Part shown: piece after piece, positions 1 through 10,701 of the stretch
How the letters are laid out: each line of letters begins with the position of its first letter
Numbering within the stretch: the first letter of the stretch is position 1
Assembly (NCBI RefSeq): GCF_000876205.1
Contig: NZ_AWTT01000005.1
Coordinates: 1 to 62,694, forward strand
DNA from: Paucilactobacillus wasatchensis
GTDB taxonomy: Bacteria; Bacillota; Bacilli; Lactobacillales; Lactobacillaceae
DNA: 62,694 nucleotides
Direction: 5' to 3'
Position numbers and translations under genes: made by a program
Notes under the pieces: model-generated
Told to the model about the DNA's origin: nothing
What the model saw: the letters and a program-made list of their open reading frames with translations, nothing else
Database searches by the model: none

Positions 1-96
1 GATGATTTTTATACCATATTAATAAGTAATTGCTTTTAAAACAATAATTAGATATTATATGTTTATGAGTATGATGTAAATTTGGGGGATTTTAGA

Positions 97-965
97 ATGA
101 GAAAAAAGTATTTGGTGAAATTGTGGCAGTATCCAGCATATTTATGTTGACTGCTTGTGGTAATACTTCAGAAAATAAAAAAACAAACAGTGCTGACAAA
201 CAAGTTGTTTCAGCCAAAAAAGTTAGTGATCCATATAAAAATTTATCCAAACAATCTAGAAAACTAGTGCAAGTAGCAGATAAAGCGGTGGCTAAAGTCG
301 TGGCTGCTAAGTTAGCAATTGTGAATAACAATAAGGATAAGTTGTCTACTGATGAGTTAAATGCTTTAATTAACAAAGCCCAGGCTAAAATTGCGGCAAT
401 TAAAGGCGAATCAAAGACGTTGAAGGTGGTCCGTCAAACATATACTGACATTTTAACGGTGGCCAAGAAGCCTAGCTTGGAGGCTTTACAAGCTACTAGA
501 ACAACTATTGCCAATCTAAAGGATAGTGCATTGGCCCAACATATAAAAAAGACCGTTGAGAAGAGCTTGATTAAAATTGTGGCGAAAATAAGTAATGTGA
601 CAGATAAAAAGATTGCTGAAGAATCAAAAGTCGGTTCAGCAACTCAAGCAAGTAGCGCCCAGCAAACCAGCGCAGCTTCAACTGGTTCAGGTAATACAGG
701 TGCGACAGCTCAAAGTAACTCTCAATACACGGCACCTCAAAGTAGTACCACAAGTTCACAACGGACTTATAGTGGTACTCCGAGTCGGAGCAGTAATTCA
801 CAAACCAATTCTTCATCCAGTTATCGGGCACCAGCAAGTAATAACAATGCTCAAAAAGCGGACTCACAAGCATCACAAAATACTGGAAAAGGAGCTAACG
901 AGATGTCTGTGCCCGGGACAGGCTATGTCACAGCAAATAATGTTCCAATGGGTGATTGGTTCTAA
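97..965 (+). CDS. Putative lipoprotein, start and body in different frames (possible -1 frameshift)
   Basis: A GGGGG ribosome binding site at 84-88 precedes ATG 97, but this frame (MRKKYLV...) stops after 17 codons. The long frame, from about 108 to the stop at 963-965, gives a lipoprotein signal with a hydrophobic stretch ending in the lipobox LTAC (MLTAC|GN). The two frames join at A_AAA_AAG (102-108), a classic -1 slippery heptamer in the phase of ATG 97. A -1 shift, or one extra A, gives MRKKVFGEIVAVSSIF...LTAC, a complete signal peptide. The mature protein has an alpha-helical, Lys/Ala-rich domain (roughly residues 35-160) and a Ser/Asn/Gln-rich, low-complexity tail. Starting at GTG 123 would lose the charged n-region. 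I do not recognise the function. A sequencing error, phase variation or recoding are all possible. Confidence 0.6.
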
Positions 966-1086
966 TAATAATTCTGATGCCCCGTATATTCATCCCCTTA
1001 GTCGTCCTATTAAGTAGACCGGCTTTTAATTTGGCGTTATATATCGTAGAATAGCTACTTTATAAGACAAAGGAGACAAACGAGCT

Positions 1087-1320
1087 ATGAAAGTGATGAA
1101 ATTCGATTCCCACGTGACCTTCGTCGATCCACCCGAGGTCCAAATCCAGTAAAATGAAACCGCCCACGCCAAGTAACTCTTGTTAGAAGCCTTCCAATTA
1201 TTGGCCAAGAGTGACCAGAGGGTGATGCAAGAATCCCAAGCCTTCCTCAAGGAGTTGGACGCATGAAACCAGGATCTAACGGTCAAATGGGGGCAACTAG
1301 TCGATGCAAAAATGATTTAA
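1087..1320 (+). pseudogene. Decayed small ORF with three in-frame stops
   Basis: An AGGAG site (about 1070-1074) precedes ATG 1087. The frame then reads as protein-like sequence (MKVMKFDSHVTFVDPPEVQ; later LLLEAFQLLAKSDQR and QESQAFLKELDA), but it is cut by TAA 1150, TAA 1174 and TGA 1264 before TAA 1318. The amphipathic helix-like composition and a GC content visibly higher than the flanks suggest a real former gene, possibly acquired. I do not recognise the family. This relic fills most of the 490-base gap between the lipoprotein gene and pepD. Confidence 0.45.
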
Positions 1321-1418
1321 ATCGATAAACTATCACGTCAACTTACTTTCATAACCAATTGCATTAACAGAGTATCACAGAATGCATATAACAGCAGACA
1401 ACCAATTCAAAGCAAAGA

Positions 1419-1457
1419 CTCTAACCTTATTTTGAAATTAAGATTAGAGCCTTTTTT
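1419..1457. terminator. Bidirectional terminator hairpin
   Basis: The arms CTCTAACCTTA (1419-1429) and TAAGATTAGAG (1439-1449) form an 11-bp stem with one C-A (plus strand) or U-G (minus strand) pair. CTTTTTT follows on the plus strand. It lies just downstream of the minus-strand pepD stop and can close both sides. Confidence 0.7.
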
Positions 1458-2868
1458 ATAGATTTTCATCTGTTTTAAAATTAAGTGGTGACAAATCCGT
1501 TGCCTGGGTAATCAACGTTGCCGCCAGGCTACGGTACTGGGTTAAAGCTAAATCTGACAACTCTTTTGCCTTTTTATTTGCTAATGAAACCCGTTGCGAT
1601 TCATCTAGCTTACCGAGCTCTTGGTCAATTGCTACAATCGATTGCCGCAAACTCAGGTTGATTTCATTTTGTGTTTTTTCCAACTGTGGCCAGAACTGAT
1701 GCAGGTGACTATCACCTAAAACGCCAACTAGTTTAAAAATCCAATAGGCCGATTGGGGTGAGTAGGTGCTTTTGCCACGTTGATAGACGGCGGGGGTTTC
1801 ACTTAAATTTGCCAAAAATGGCACGTAAACGCTTTGTGCCGCCACGCCCATTGCCAACCAGTGAATATTGACAGTCGGCCTGTTCATCTGTAAGACGTGC
1901 GATTCCTGCGTTTTAGCGAGGCTAATTGGTCGATACTTATGTTTATCAGTAGAGTCACCAGGACCAATTGGATCAAAGGCAGTTCCTTCAAAGTGCGAAC
2001 TAAGGTAGTTTTGCACGTCCGTAATTGAAATTAGTTGGTCCGGTTTCATAATGAAGGGCAGGTTGTTTGACTCCGGTTCTTCATCAATTGCTTTTTTGGG
2101 ACTAAACTTCTGGTGACCAGACCAAACGCGTGGATTATTGTAAACAGCGTCAGACCCGTCATGAGTGCCAAAAATTTGGCGAAAATTGAATGTCTCCGGT
2201 TGTGGGTTCAAGTGGTTATCAGCTACAAAAGATTCAATCTCAGGATGATACATAAAGTGATCGTGATCGTTAAAATCAATTGTCTGAATACTAAGTTGAT
2301 TGGAAATAACTGCGTAACTGTCAGTTGGAATTTGTTGTGCCACCCAATAATGGCCGCCCGCTGTCTCCAGATACCAAGCCTCATCATTATCTGCAAACAA
2401 AATACCATTAGTTTCACCAGTACCAAATTGTGCAATGATTTGGCCTAACCGAGCAACTCCTTCACGAGCAGTATGAATAAAAGGGAGCACCACGGTTACC
2501 ATCGCTTCTTCATTGATTCCATCTTTAACTAATGGATCAATCGCTAACACATTATTGTTGGTGTAAGCACTCTCAGTGGCACTCATGGCAACGTCAAATT
2601 CGTTAATACCATCTTCTTCAAACAAGCCAAACTTATCGGTCCATTCTGGTGTGGCACTATACTTGGCACTATGGGCTGGTAGTTTGAGCGAAAAGCCATT
2701 ATCTTTGGAAACAAACTGCTCCGGTAAGTCGCCAGCTGGGTGCACGATGAAGTGCTTTGGCCAGGCGGCTTTTGAGTCTTCGTTGCGGCCAATCATAATG
2801 GAACCATCCAAACTAGCTTTTTTTCCGACCAGCATACTAGTACAGGCAGAATATTTTTTTGTTACCAC
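1456..2868 (-). CDS. pepD: C69-family dipeptidase (PepD/PepDA)
   Basis: This 470-residue protein matches the usual length of the N-terminal-nucleophile dipeptidases that lactobacilli use to cleave dipeptides in the cytoplasm. The signature is N-terminal: the catalytic Cys9 in SACTSMLVGKKASLDGS, followed by the IGRNEDS segment. In this family the residues before the cysteine are removed autocatalytically. The start is GTG 2868, with GAAGGA upstream. The gene is monocistronic, divergent from the tautomerase gene, and closed by the hairpin at its 3' end. The PepD name is secure at family level. Its dipeptide preference cannot be read from sequence. Confidence 0.9.
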   Translation of the reverse strand: MVTKKYSACTSMLVGKKASLDGSIMIGRNEDSKAAWPKHFIVHPAGDLPEQFVSKDNGFSLKLPAHSAKYSATPEWTDKFGLFEEDGINEFDVAMSATESAYTNNNVLAIDPLVKDGINEEAMVTVVLPFIHTAREGVARLGQIIAQFGTGETNGILFADNDEAWYLETAGGHYWVAQQIPTDSYAVISNQLSIQTIDFNDHDHFMYHPEIESFVADNHLNPQPETFNFRQIFGTHDGSDAVYNNPRVWSGHQKFSPKKAIDEEPESNNLPFIMKPDQLISITDVQNYLSSHFEGTAFDPIGPGDSTDKHKYRPISLAKTQESHVLQMNRPTVNIHWLAMGVAAQSVYVPFLANLSETPAVYQRGKSTYSPQSAYWIFKLVGVLGDSHLHQFWPQLEKTQNEINLSLRQSIVAIDQELGKLDESQRVSLANKKAKELSDLALTQYRSLAATLITQATDLSPLNFKTDENL

Positions 2869-3003
2869 ATTATCAAATCCTTCAGTTAGAATATTGTTAT
2901 TTTACCGCACTCTAGTTAGTAACACTATTATTTCAATTGAACAATTGGCAAGATACTATTTTTCCAGTATAATAAAAACAACTTTTAAGATGAGGTGAAG
3001 AAG

Positions 3004-3189
3004 ATGCCATTAGTACATATCGACTTAGTAGCTGGACGCTCTGAGGAACAGTTGACTACATTAGTTAAGGATGTAACAGATGCGATTGCCAAAAATGTGA
3101 ATGTCCCAGCTGAACGAGTTCACATTGTGTTGAACGAAATGCAACCTAACCGCTACAGTGTGGGCGGAACCTTAGTTAGCGACAATTAA
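3004..3189 (+). CDS. 4-oxalocrotonate tautomerase family protein
   Basis: A 61-residue tautomerase subunit, typical of the 60-62-residue 4-OT family. After methionine removal the chain begins with Pro, the family's catalytic general base (MPLVHIDLVAGRSEEQ). ATG 3004 is preferred over GTG 2995 because only the former exposes that proline and it has GAGGTGAAG in front. The central stretch DVTDAIAKNVNVPAERVHIVLNE fits the helix-strand core. The gene is monocistronic with a strong terminator. The physiological substrate is unknown; lactobacilli usually lack the catechol meta-cleavage pathway for which the family was named. Confidence 0.88.
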   Translation: MPLVHIDLVAGRSEEQLTTLVKDVTDAIAKNVNVPAERVHIVLNEMQPNRYSVGGTLVSDN

Positions 3190-3193
3190 CATC

Positions 3194-3222
3194 AAAAACA
3201 GTGTTTAAACACTGTTTTTTAT
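3194..3222 (+). terminator. Rho-independent terminator
   Basis: Palindrome AACAGTGTTTAAACACTGTT followed by TTTTAT, starting five bases after the tautomerase stop codon. Confidence 0.85.
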
Positions 3223-3241
3223 TTGAAACGGGGGAATTGAA

Positions 3242-4555
3242 ATGAGTACACAAATTGGGACGGCAGATGTTAATCAAGCAGGTCATTTGTTGGTTGGTGG
3301 TGTTGATGCAGTTAAGTTGGCAACAGAGTATCAGACACCTTTAATTGCGTATGACGTCAGCAAAATCAGGCAACAGATTCATCATTTTAAAGCAATATTT
3401 GATTCAGCCCAAGTCAAATACCAAATTAGTTATGCCAGCAAGGCATTTGCTACGATTGCAATGTATCAGCTGATTAACCAAGAACAAATCCACTGTGATG
3501 TTGTTTCTGGTGGTGAACTATACACAGCAGTTAAGGCCGGTTTCCCAATCGATAAAGTCTCGTTTCATGGCAATAATAAATCACGCGAGGAATTGCAGTT
3601 TGCCTTGGAACACCAAATTGGTTGTATTATTATCGATAATTTCCATGAGATTGAATTACTAAGGGAATTGACCGAAAAGTCACAACAATCTGTCGACGTG
3701 ATGCTGCGTGTCACACCCGGTGTTTCGGCCCATACACATGAATACGATATGACTGGTCAGGAAGATTCAAAATTTGGTTTCGACATCAAAAGTGGGCAAG
3801 CTGACCAAGCAATTCAGCAAATCATTGCCACCCCTTATCTAAATCCAGTTGGTATTCATTGCCACATTGGGTCACAGATTTTTGCCATTGAAGGGTTTAT
3901 ATTAGCAGCCCAAAAGATGATGCAACTCGTGCTCGACTGGAAAAATAAGTTTAATTTTGAAACACCAATTGTGAATCTAGGCGGCGGCTTTGGTATTCGT
4001 TACACGGATGATGAGCAGCCATTGCAACCAGAAGTATTTATTCAAGCAATCATTGACGAAATCAAAAAAATTGCCACCAAAAATAATCTAAAACTGCCTG
4101 AAATTTGGATTGAACCGGGGCGTTCCATTGTCGGGGCAGCAGGTGTATCATTGTACACGGTGGGTTCGCACAAGAGTATTCCAGGCGTGCGTAATTATCT
4201 CGCAGTTGATGGTGGCATGGGCGACAACATTCGTCCCGCTCTTTATCAAGCTAAGTATGAATCTGTTGTTGCTAATAAAATGAATGAACCAACAGCACAA
4301 ACAGTATCGATCGCTGGTAAGTATTGTGAATCCGGTGATATGTTGGCCTGGGACCAAAAATTACCAGCAACACAGGCCGGTGATATTGTAGCTATGTTGG
4401 ACACTGGAGCTTATGGTTATTCAATGGCCAGTAATTACAATCGTAACCCCCGTCCAGCTGTTGTTTTTTGTGAGAATGGGAAATCACAGTTGGTGGTTAA
4501 ACGAGAGCAGTGGCAAGATATGACCGCATTGGATTTGCCACTAATAGAGAGTTGA
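3242..4555 (+). CDS. lysA: Diaminopimelate decarboxylase
   Basis: A PLP enzyme of the alanine racemase fold type III that decarboxylates meso-diaminopimelate to L-lysine, the last step of lysine synthesis. At 437 residues it has the usual length. Visible signatures are the PLP lysine K67 in SYASKAF, HCHIGSQIF, the phosphate-binding GGGFGI, EPGRSIV and the C-terminal CESGDML with the active-site cysteine. The start ATG 3242 has GGGGGA eight bases upstream. It stands alone, away from the other DAP-pathway genes, and is followed within 40 bases by glpK, so the two may be co-transcribed although they share no pathway. Confidence 0.95.
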   Translation: MSTQIGTADVNQAGHLLVGGVDAVKLATEYQTPLIAYDVSKIRQQIHHFKAIFDSAQVKYQISYASKAFATIAMYQLINQEQIHCDVVSGGELYTAVKAGFPIDKVSFHGNNKSREELQFALEHQIGCIIIDNFHEIELLRELTEKSQQSVDVMLRVTPGVSAHTHEYDMTGQEDSKFGFDIKSGQADQAIQQIIATPYLNPVGIHCHIGSQIFAIEGFILAAQKMMQLVLDWKNKFNFETPIVNLGGGFGIRYTDDEQPLQPEVFIQAIIDEIKKIATKNNLKLPEIWIEPGRSIVGAAGVSLYTVGSHKSIPGVRNYLAVDGGMGDNIRPALYQAKYESVVANKMNEPTAQTVSIAGKYCESGDMLAWDQKLPATQAGDIVAMLDTGAYGYSMASNYNRNPRPAVVFCENGKSQLVVKREQWQDMTALDLPLIES

Positions 4556-4586
4556 TTAGTACTTTAATCAATTTTTGAGAGGATGA

Positions 4587-6101
<1,515 letters not shown>

Positions 6102-6106
6102 TAAAA

Positions 6107-6146
6107 AATGGAGACTGATAAGCATTAATTGCCTCTAGTCTCCATT
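6107..6146. terminator. Convergent-gene terminator hairpin
   Basis: The arms AATGGAGACT (6107-6116) and AGTCTCCATT (6137-6146) form a perfect 10-bp stem. TTTTTTATT follows on the minus strand, so it is strongest for the HAD gene. On the plus strand it lacks a good U-tract. Confidence 0.75.
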
Positions 6147-6152
6147 AATCAT

Positions 6153-6965
6153 TTATCGTGCTAATTTGAGATACGCTGATAAATAATGAGCCAAGCCGTC
6201 ATGGTCATTGTCGTCTGCCGTAATATCATTAGCTACTTGCTTAATACTGGGAATTGCATTTTGCATGGCAATGCCACGACCAGCAAAACTAAGCATTTCA
6301 GCATCATTGTCTTCATCACCAAAAGCAATAATGTTTTGCTGATCAATGTTATATTGTTTTGCCAGGTAGGCAACACCGCGTGCTTTTTGAATACCTTTTG
6401 AAACAACCTCCAAGATGCTGTAAGGACCGCCCCAAACACGAACATCCACATCCGCACCGTACTTTTCAGTAATCTCGTGAATTAAGAGTTGTTTTTCAGT
6501 TGGATTATACTGTAGTGTTAGAGCAGTTGGATCGGATGTTAAATTGATTGAATTCAAAATTTCGTCTTTTGTAATTGAGGCGGGCAAGAAATCAGGCATC
6601 ACATCACTTTGCTGGTTGGCCCATAAATTCATTTTATTTTCCGCAGTGATTGTTTTGATGCCAAGCTCAGAACTATGGCTTAATAAATCGAGGGCAATTT
6701 CGCGATTGATACTTTTTTGATATTCTGGCTTCCAATGTTGGTGGGGAACGTGTGCCAGGGCCCCATTAAAATTAACCATTGCAGATTTTAGTCCAAGTTG
6801 ATCATAAAATTGACCTGAAATACGGTAGGACCTGCCGGTAACAATACTGACAATATGGCCTTCCTGCGCAGCTTGTCGGAGAGTTTCCACTGTTTGTTTA
6901 GAAAGTTGCGACTGATTATTCAAAGTTGTACCATCTAAATCGATGGCAATCAAATGTTGCTTCAT
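6153..6965 (-). CDS. Cof-type HAD-IIB family phosphatase
   Basis: A haloacid-dehalogenase hydrolase of the Cof/YidA type, about 270 residues, which dephosphorylates small phosphometabolites in the cytoplasm. Motif I is IDLDGTTLNN near the N-terminus with the nucleophilic Asp, motif II is the VTGRS segment, and the C-terminal GDEDNDAEML is the metal-binding motif IV. ATG 6965 is preferred to GTG 6974 because the AGGA site is about 11 bases from the ATG and only two from the GTG. It is a single gene, convergent with glpK and divergent from the rsmF-like gene. The substrate cannot be told from sequence. Confidence 0.88.
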   Translation of the reverse strand: MKQHLIAIDLDGTTLNNQSQLSKQTVETLRQAAQEGHIVSIVTGRSYRISGQFYDQLGLKSAMVNFNGALAHVPHQHWKPEYQKSINREIALDLLSHSSELGIKTITAENKMNLWANQQSDVMPDFLPASITKDEILNSINLTSDPTALTLQYNPTEKQLLIHEITEKYGADVDVRVWGGPYSILEVVSKGIQKARGVAYLAKQYNIDQQNIIAFGDEDNDAEMLSFAGRGIAMQNAIPSIKQVANDITADDNDHDGLAHYLSAYLKLAR

Positions 6966-7070
6966 AAATTTCACATCCTAATTATTAAACATTACATCAA
7001 ACAAAGATAGCATAGAACGACAAAAATGACTAGTTGGACAGAGAATTAAATTGGCATTAAATCACTATAA

Positions 7071-7100
7071 TTGCATATAGCAATTAATTAAATGTATAAT
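7071..7100 (+). promoter_or_regulatory. Sigma-A-type promoter of the RsmF-like gene
   Basis: TTGCAT at 7071-7076 and a perfect TATAAT at 7095-7100 are separated by 18 bases, 31 bases before the ATG. Confidence 0.6.
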
Positions 7101-7131
7101 ACAATATCTTATTATAGGGGATCATTTAGCT

Positions 7132-8481
7132 ATGGAGTTACCTACAGAATTTATTCAGAAATACCAACAATTATTGGGCAGTGAGTCGACCGACTTTTTG
7201 GCTTCTTTTCAGCAACCAAGTTTAAATGGGTACCGTATTAATCCACTCAAACAGGACTCAGTCAGTGATCCAAACTATTTGAATAATGAAAAAATCGATT
7301 ATGTCGACAACGGTTTCTTTGGCTCTGTCAATGGTAAAAGCATCGATCACACTGCAGGATATTTGTACAGTCAGGAACCGTCAGCCATGTATGTTGGTGA
7401 AGTTGTCGACCCCCAACCAAATGAACGGGTACTGGATTTATGTGCGGCTCCTGGAGGTAAAAGCACCCAACTTGTTGCAAAAATGAATAACACAGGTTTA
7501 CTTGTCAGCAATGAAATTTTCAGAAAACGTGCCAATATTTTAGCTGAGAATCTAGAACGATGGGGTGCCAAAAATACTCTCATTACCAACGCTAGTCCTG
7601 ATAAATTGGCACCAAAATTCCCCACTTTTTTTGATCGCATTTTAGTTGATGCGCCTTGTTCAGGTGAGGGAATGTTCCGTAAGGACCCAGCAGCAGCTGA
7701 TTATTGGAATTTAGATTATCCGGAAGAATGTGCTAATCGGCAGAGAAAAATATTAGCTTCTGCAATGCAAATGCTGCGTCCGGGAGGCACGTTAGTTTAT
7801 TCTACCTGTACGTTTGCACCGGAAGAAGACGAACAAATAATTGCTTGGTTACTGGAAAAATATCCTGACTTAAGTCTCGAACCAATTAAAAAATATGCTG
7901 GAATGGATTCGGGCATGCCACAATGGGCTGATAATAATCCTGACTTGACTAAAACAGTCCGTTTATTTCCACATCACATTAAAGGTGAGGGCCATTTCAT
8001 TGCTAAATTGAAGTTAGCACCTAGTGATACCGACAAACAATCGCAACCAATTCAGCAAACTACCACACTACCTAAAGACCAAATGGCTCTGTTTAATGAA
8101 TTTATGACTGAAACACTCCCTCAGCTCCATTTTACTAATTTGATTACTTTTGGGGATCAATTGTATACACTACCAGCTGACACTCCAGATCTTAATCATT
8201 TGAGTGTTATTCGCCCAGGATTACACCTGGGGACATTCAAAAAACGTCGATTTGAACCATCTTTCGCACTTGCGCTGACATTATCAGCAGCTGATGTTAA
8301 AAATAAAATTGAAATTACAGAGGCTCAATGGCGCGCATATGTGCATGGCGACACTTTATCGTTGCAACATCAGTTAGCGAAGGGGTGGTACTTGCTGTTA
8401 TGTGCGGGGCATTCGATTTGTTTTGGAAAAGTGGTTAATCAAACCGTCAAAAATTTTTATCCTAAAGGATTGCGATTTTAA
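7132..8481 (+). CDS. RsmF/NOL1-NOP2-Sun family rRNA (cytosine-C5)-methyltransferase
   Basis: An RNA m5C methyltransferase that uses S-adenosylmethionine on 16S rRNA, 449 residues. The SAM-binding motif VLDLCAAPGGKST is at about 100-112, motif IV DAPCSGEGMF at about 174, and motif VI STCTF at 224-228 carries the catalytic cysteine. The C-terminal 150 residues form the RsmF-specific extension, as in Gram-positive YebU/RsmF relatives. The ATG follows AGGGGATC. The gene is monocistronic with its own promoter and a terminator shared with the convergent fni. The exact target nucleotide is inferred only from the family. Confidence 0.9.
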   Translation: MELPTEFIQKYQQLLGSESTDFLASFQQPSLNGYRINPLKQDSVSDPNYLNNEKIDYVDNGFFGSVNGKSIDHTAGYLYSQEPSAMYVGEVVDPQPNERVLDLCAAPGGKSTQLVAKMNNTGLLVSNEIFRKRANILAENLERWGAKNTLITNASPDKLAPKFPTFFDRILVDAPCSGEGMFRKDPAAADYWNLDYPEECANRQRKILASAMQMLRPGGTLVYSTCTFAPEEDEQIIAWLLEKYPDLSLEPIKKYAGMDSGMPQWADNNPDLTKTVRLFPHHIKGEGHFIAKLKLAPSDTDKQSQPIQQTTTLPKDQMALFNEFMTETLPQLHFTNLITFGDQLYTLPADTPDLNHLSVIRPGLHLGTFKKRRFEPSFALALTLSAADVKNKIEITEAQWRAYVHGDTLSLQHQLAKGWYLLLCAGHSICFGKVVNQTVKNFYPKGLRF

Positions 8482-8485
8482 AAAA

Positions 8486-8527
8486 AATAAGTTTTGAAAC
8501 ATTAAAATATGTTTCAAAACTTATTTT
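8486..8527. terminator. Strong bidirectional terminator
   Basis: A long stem AAATAAGTTTTGAAACA / TGTTTCAAAACTTATTT with a short loop and A/T tracts on both sides, between the convergent methyltransferase gene and fni. Confidence 0.88.
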
Positions 8528-8532
8528 TAGAT

Positions 8533-9573
8533 TCACATTAATTTGCGTTGATTGACGTAATTCAATAATTCAGCTGAAAGTACATAGGGAACATTAATTA
8601 AATCTTGAAAGTTAGTTACACCGCAAAGTAGTAACAACCGTTGAATCTCAGTTTCCCAGTTTGATAGTACACGGTCAAGTTCGTCAATGCCGTCTGTTAC
8701 TAAAACATGCAGAAAATAGCCAGCAACACCAACCGCTTTCGCGCCCAACATACCACATTTGATTACATCAATCGGCGTTGTTACACCACCAGAAGCCAGA
8801 ATAGCAAGCTGTTGCCGATATTGTTTGCCCTCGAGGAGTGATTCTGGTGTTGATTGACCCCAATAGTCTAAATCGTCAAATTGATTATCATGGTTGCGTC
8901 GGTTTTCAATTTGGGCAAAATTAGTTCCACCACGGCCACTGACATCAACATATTTGACACCTAAATCAATTAATTCTTGGAAAGTTTCTTGACCCATGCC
9001 AAAACCAACTTCTTTAACGATAATTGGAATATCAATTGCTGCTACTAACGTTTTAATATTTTCTCGCCATTTAAAATTGCGGTCACCTTCAGGCATGATC
9101 AACTCCTGGGCCACATTAACATGTAATTGCAGTGCATCTGCATTTAACATCGCAATGGCCTGTTTTGCTTGTGCCACAGATGAATCAGCTCCCAGATTGG
9201 CAAAAACAATACCAGTTGGATTTTCTTTTCGGATTATCGCAAAACTGTTTTTAACAGCTGGTTCTTTTATGGCGATACTCTGTGAGCCACTGGCCATCGC
9301 TAAATGGTGTTTGGCTGCCAAATGGGCAAGTTGGCGGTTCAATTCTCCAGTTTTTTCGCTACCACCAGTCATTGCTTCAATGTAAAAGGGACGTTGTAGC
9401 CTTAATTTTGCGCCAATATTAGTTTGTAATGAGACGTCGTTTAATTGCAATTCTGGCAAACTGCGATGAATAATTTTGACTTGCTCAAATGGATCTACAC
9501 TGTGAGCATTAGCGTAATATTTTTGCGCTAATGAAACATGTTCGTCTTTTCTGTGCGCATGCTTAGATTCCAT
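8533..9573 (-). CDS. fni: Type 2 isopentenyl-diphosphate delta-isomerase
   Basis: An FMN- and NADPH-dependent type 2 isomerase interconverting IPP and DMAPP, about 346 residues. The N-terminus ESKHAHRKDEHVSLA, the segment FYIEAMTGGS, the conserved SGRGGTNFA and the flavin phosphate-binding ASGGVTTP are characteristic. ATG 9573 has AGAGAGG in front and begins 14 bases after the pmk stop. It is the last gene of the mevalonate operon, so the operon covers mevalonate to IPP/DMAPP. HMG-CoA synthase and reductase must be encoded elsewhere. Confidence 0.95.
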   Translation of the reverse strand: MESKHAHRKDEHVSLAQKYYANAHSVDPFEQVKIIHRSLPELQLNDVSLQTNIGAKLRLQRPFYIEAMTGGSEKTGELNRQLAHLAAKHHLAMASGSQSIAIKEPAVKNSFAIIRKENPTGIVFANLGADSSVAQAKQAIAMLNADALQLHVNVAQELIMPEGDRNFKWRENIKTLVAAIDIPIIVKEVGFGMGQETFQELIDLGVKYVDVSGRGGTNFAQIENRRNHDNQFDDLDYWGQSTPESLLEGKQYRQQLAILASGGVTTPIDVIKCGMLGAKAVGVAGYFLHVLVTDGIDELDRVLSNWETEIQRLLLLCGVTNFQDLINVPYVLSAELLNYVNQRKLM

Positions 9574-9586
9574 TAAATAAACCTCT

Positions 9587-10675
9587 CTATTCAGTAACAC
9601 TTTGTTTGATCATATGAACGGTTAACCGTAGTCGCTCAATTTTATTTTTGGTCCATTGCTCAAACATATAGGTTAAATCGGTTTTTCGATCAATAATGAC
9701 AATGCCACAATCACCGCCGCCAGCACCAGAAGTTTTAGCTGCACCGCCGAACTGTTCAGCAATTTCACACATTTTAGTTAGAGTAGGGGGCTCAATTGTG
9801 ACGCCGGAAAAGTTGCTTAACTTTTTTAATAATTCACGGTTGTAACGAATTTCCGTTTGAACAATGTTAATGTTGGCCTGATGAAAGCCATCAATCATTC
9901 GTTGAATACACTTGCGACTTTCATTCAAGAACGTTTGATATTCACGTTGTTCACGTGCCTTAACCAGGGCTACTTTGTCTACTAACGTTGACGTTGAGGC
10001 CGGTGAGCCGGTCCAACCAATTAGTAATTGCAAGTTACTTGGCGCTGTTAGTTGTTCGATATTTAATCCTGGCCACTGCAATTCTAATAGTTTGGGTAAA
10101 TCAAGTTGCTGGCGTTGCTCTGCCAACCATTGACGGTCAAATGAGTGATAGGCAATCCAGCCACCATACACGGACGCGGCAATATCGCCAAGCGACCCAT
10201 TGCCCTGAACCTCAAAATGAGCAATTGCTGCTAGTTTGAATAATTTATTTTGGTCAACAGGTAAATGATAAAATTCACACAGAGCCTTAACAGTTGCCAC
10301 GGTTACAGCTGCTGAGGAACCTAAGCCGTATTTTTTTCCGTCAGCACTATCCAGTTCACTATCAATTCGTAAATGGTAGACCTGCAATTTACGATCCAAG
10401 CTCCGTGCATATTGTTCAGTTATTTTAATTGCTGATAAAATGTAGTGAAAGGGGTTATCACGATTATCAAAAACCATTTCATCCCCATTACGACGCCAAT
10501 AAAGTGAGTTTTCGTTGTATTGCCGAGAAACGATGCTCCCAACATCAGCACTCTTTTCGACACTGCAGGTAACAAATTGGTTTAAAGCTACAATAATTGC
10601 TGGATAGCCATTTTCTACGACGGCATACTCACCAGCAATATATAATTTTCCAGGTGCTTGCGCTGTAATCAACAA
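9587..10675 (-). CDS. mvaK2: Phosphomevalonate kinase
   Basis: A GHMP kinase converting 5-phosphomevalonate to 5-diphosphomevalonate. The N-terminal ITAQAPGKLYIAGEYAVVE, the ATP-binding YGLGSSAAVTVA and the C-terminal KTSGAGGGDCGIV motifs are visible. ATG 10690 has no ribosome binding site. AAAGGA lies six bases before TTG 10675 (followed by TTG 10672), which would give an N-terminus like those of homologues, so TTG is preferred. It starts about 27 bases after mvaD and is followed closely by fni. Confidence 0.93.
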   Translation of the reverse strand: MLITAQAPGKLYIAGEYAVVENGYPAIIVALNQFVTCSVEKSADVGSIVSRQYNENSLYWRRNGDEMVFDNRDNPFHYILSAIKITEQYARSLDRKLQVYHLRIDSELDSADGKKYGLGSSAAVTVATVKALCEFYHLPVDQNKLFKLAAIAHFEVQGNGSLGDIAASVYGGWIAYHSFDRQWLAEQRQQLDLPKLLELQWPGLNIEQLTAPSNLQLLIGWTGSPASTSTLVDKVALVKAREQREYQTFLNESRKCIQRMIDGFHQANINIVQTEIRYNRELLKKLSNFSGVTIEPPTLTKMCEIAEQFGGAAKTSGAGGGDCGIVIIDRKTDLTYMFEQWTKNKIERLRLTVHMIKQSVTE

Positions 10676-10701
10676 AACATGTCCTTTCATAACATGAAAC
10701 G

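Noticed and set aside
613-1017. A 134-residue open frame overlapping the lipoprotein gene in another frame
   Set aside because: It has no ribosome binding site and its composition is the shadow of the Ser/Gln-rich tail; the lipoprotein frame has a lipobox and normal codon use.
1026-1286. A minus-strand open frame of 86 codons opposite the relic at 1087
   Set aside because: No ribosome binding site, and the plus-strand relic shows better protein character despite stops.
8996-9385. A 129-codon open frame opposite fni
   Set aside because: It is antisense to highly conserved flavin- and substrate-binding motifs of fni; its length follows from codon constraints there.
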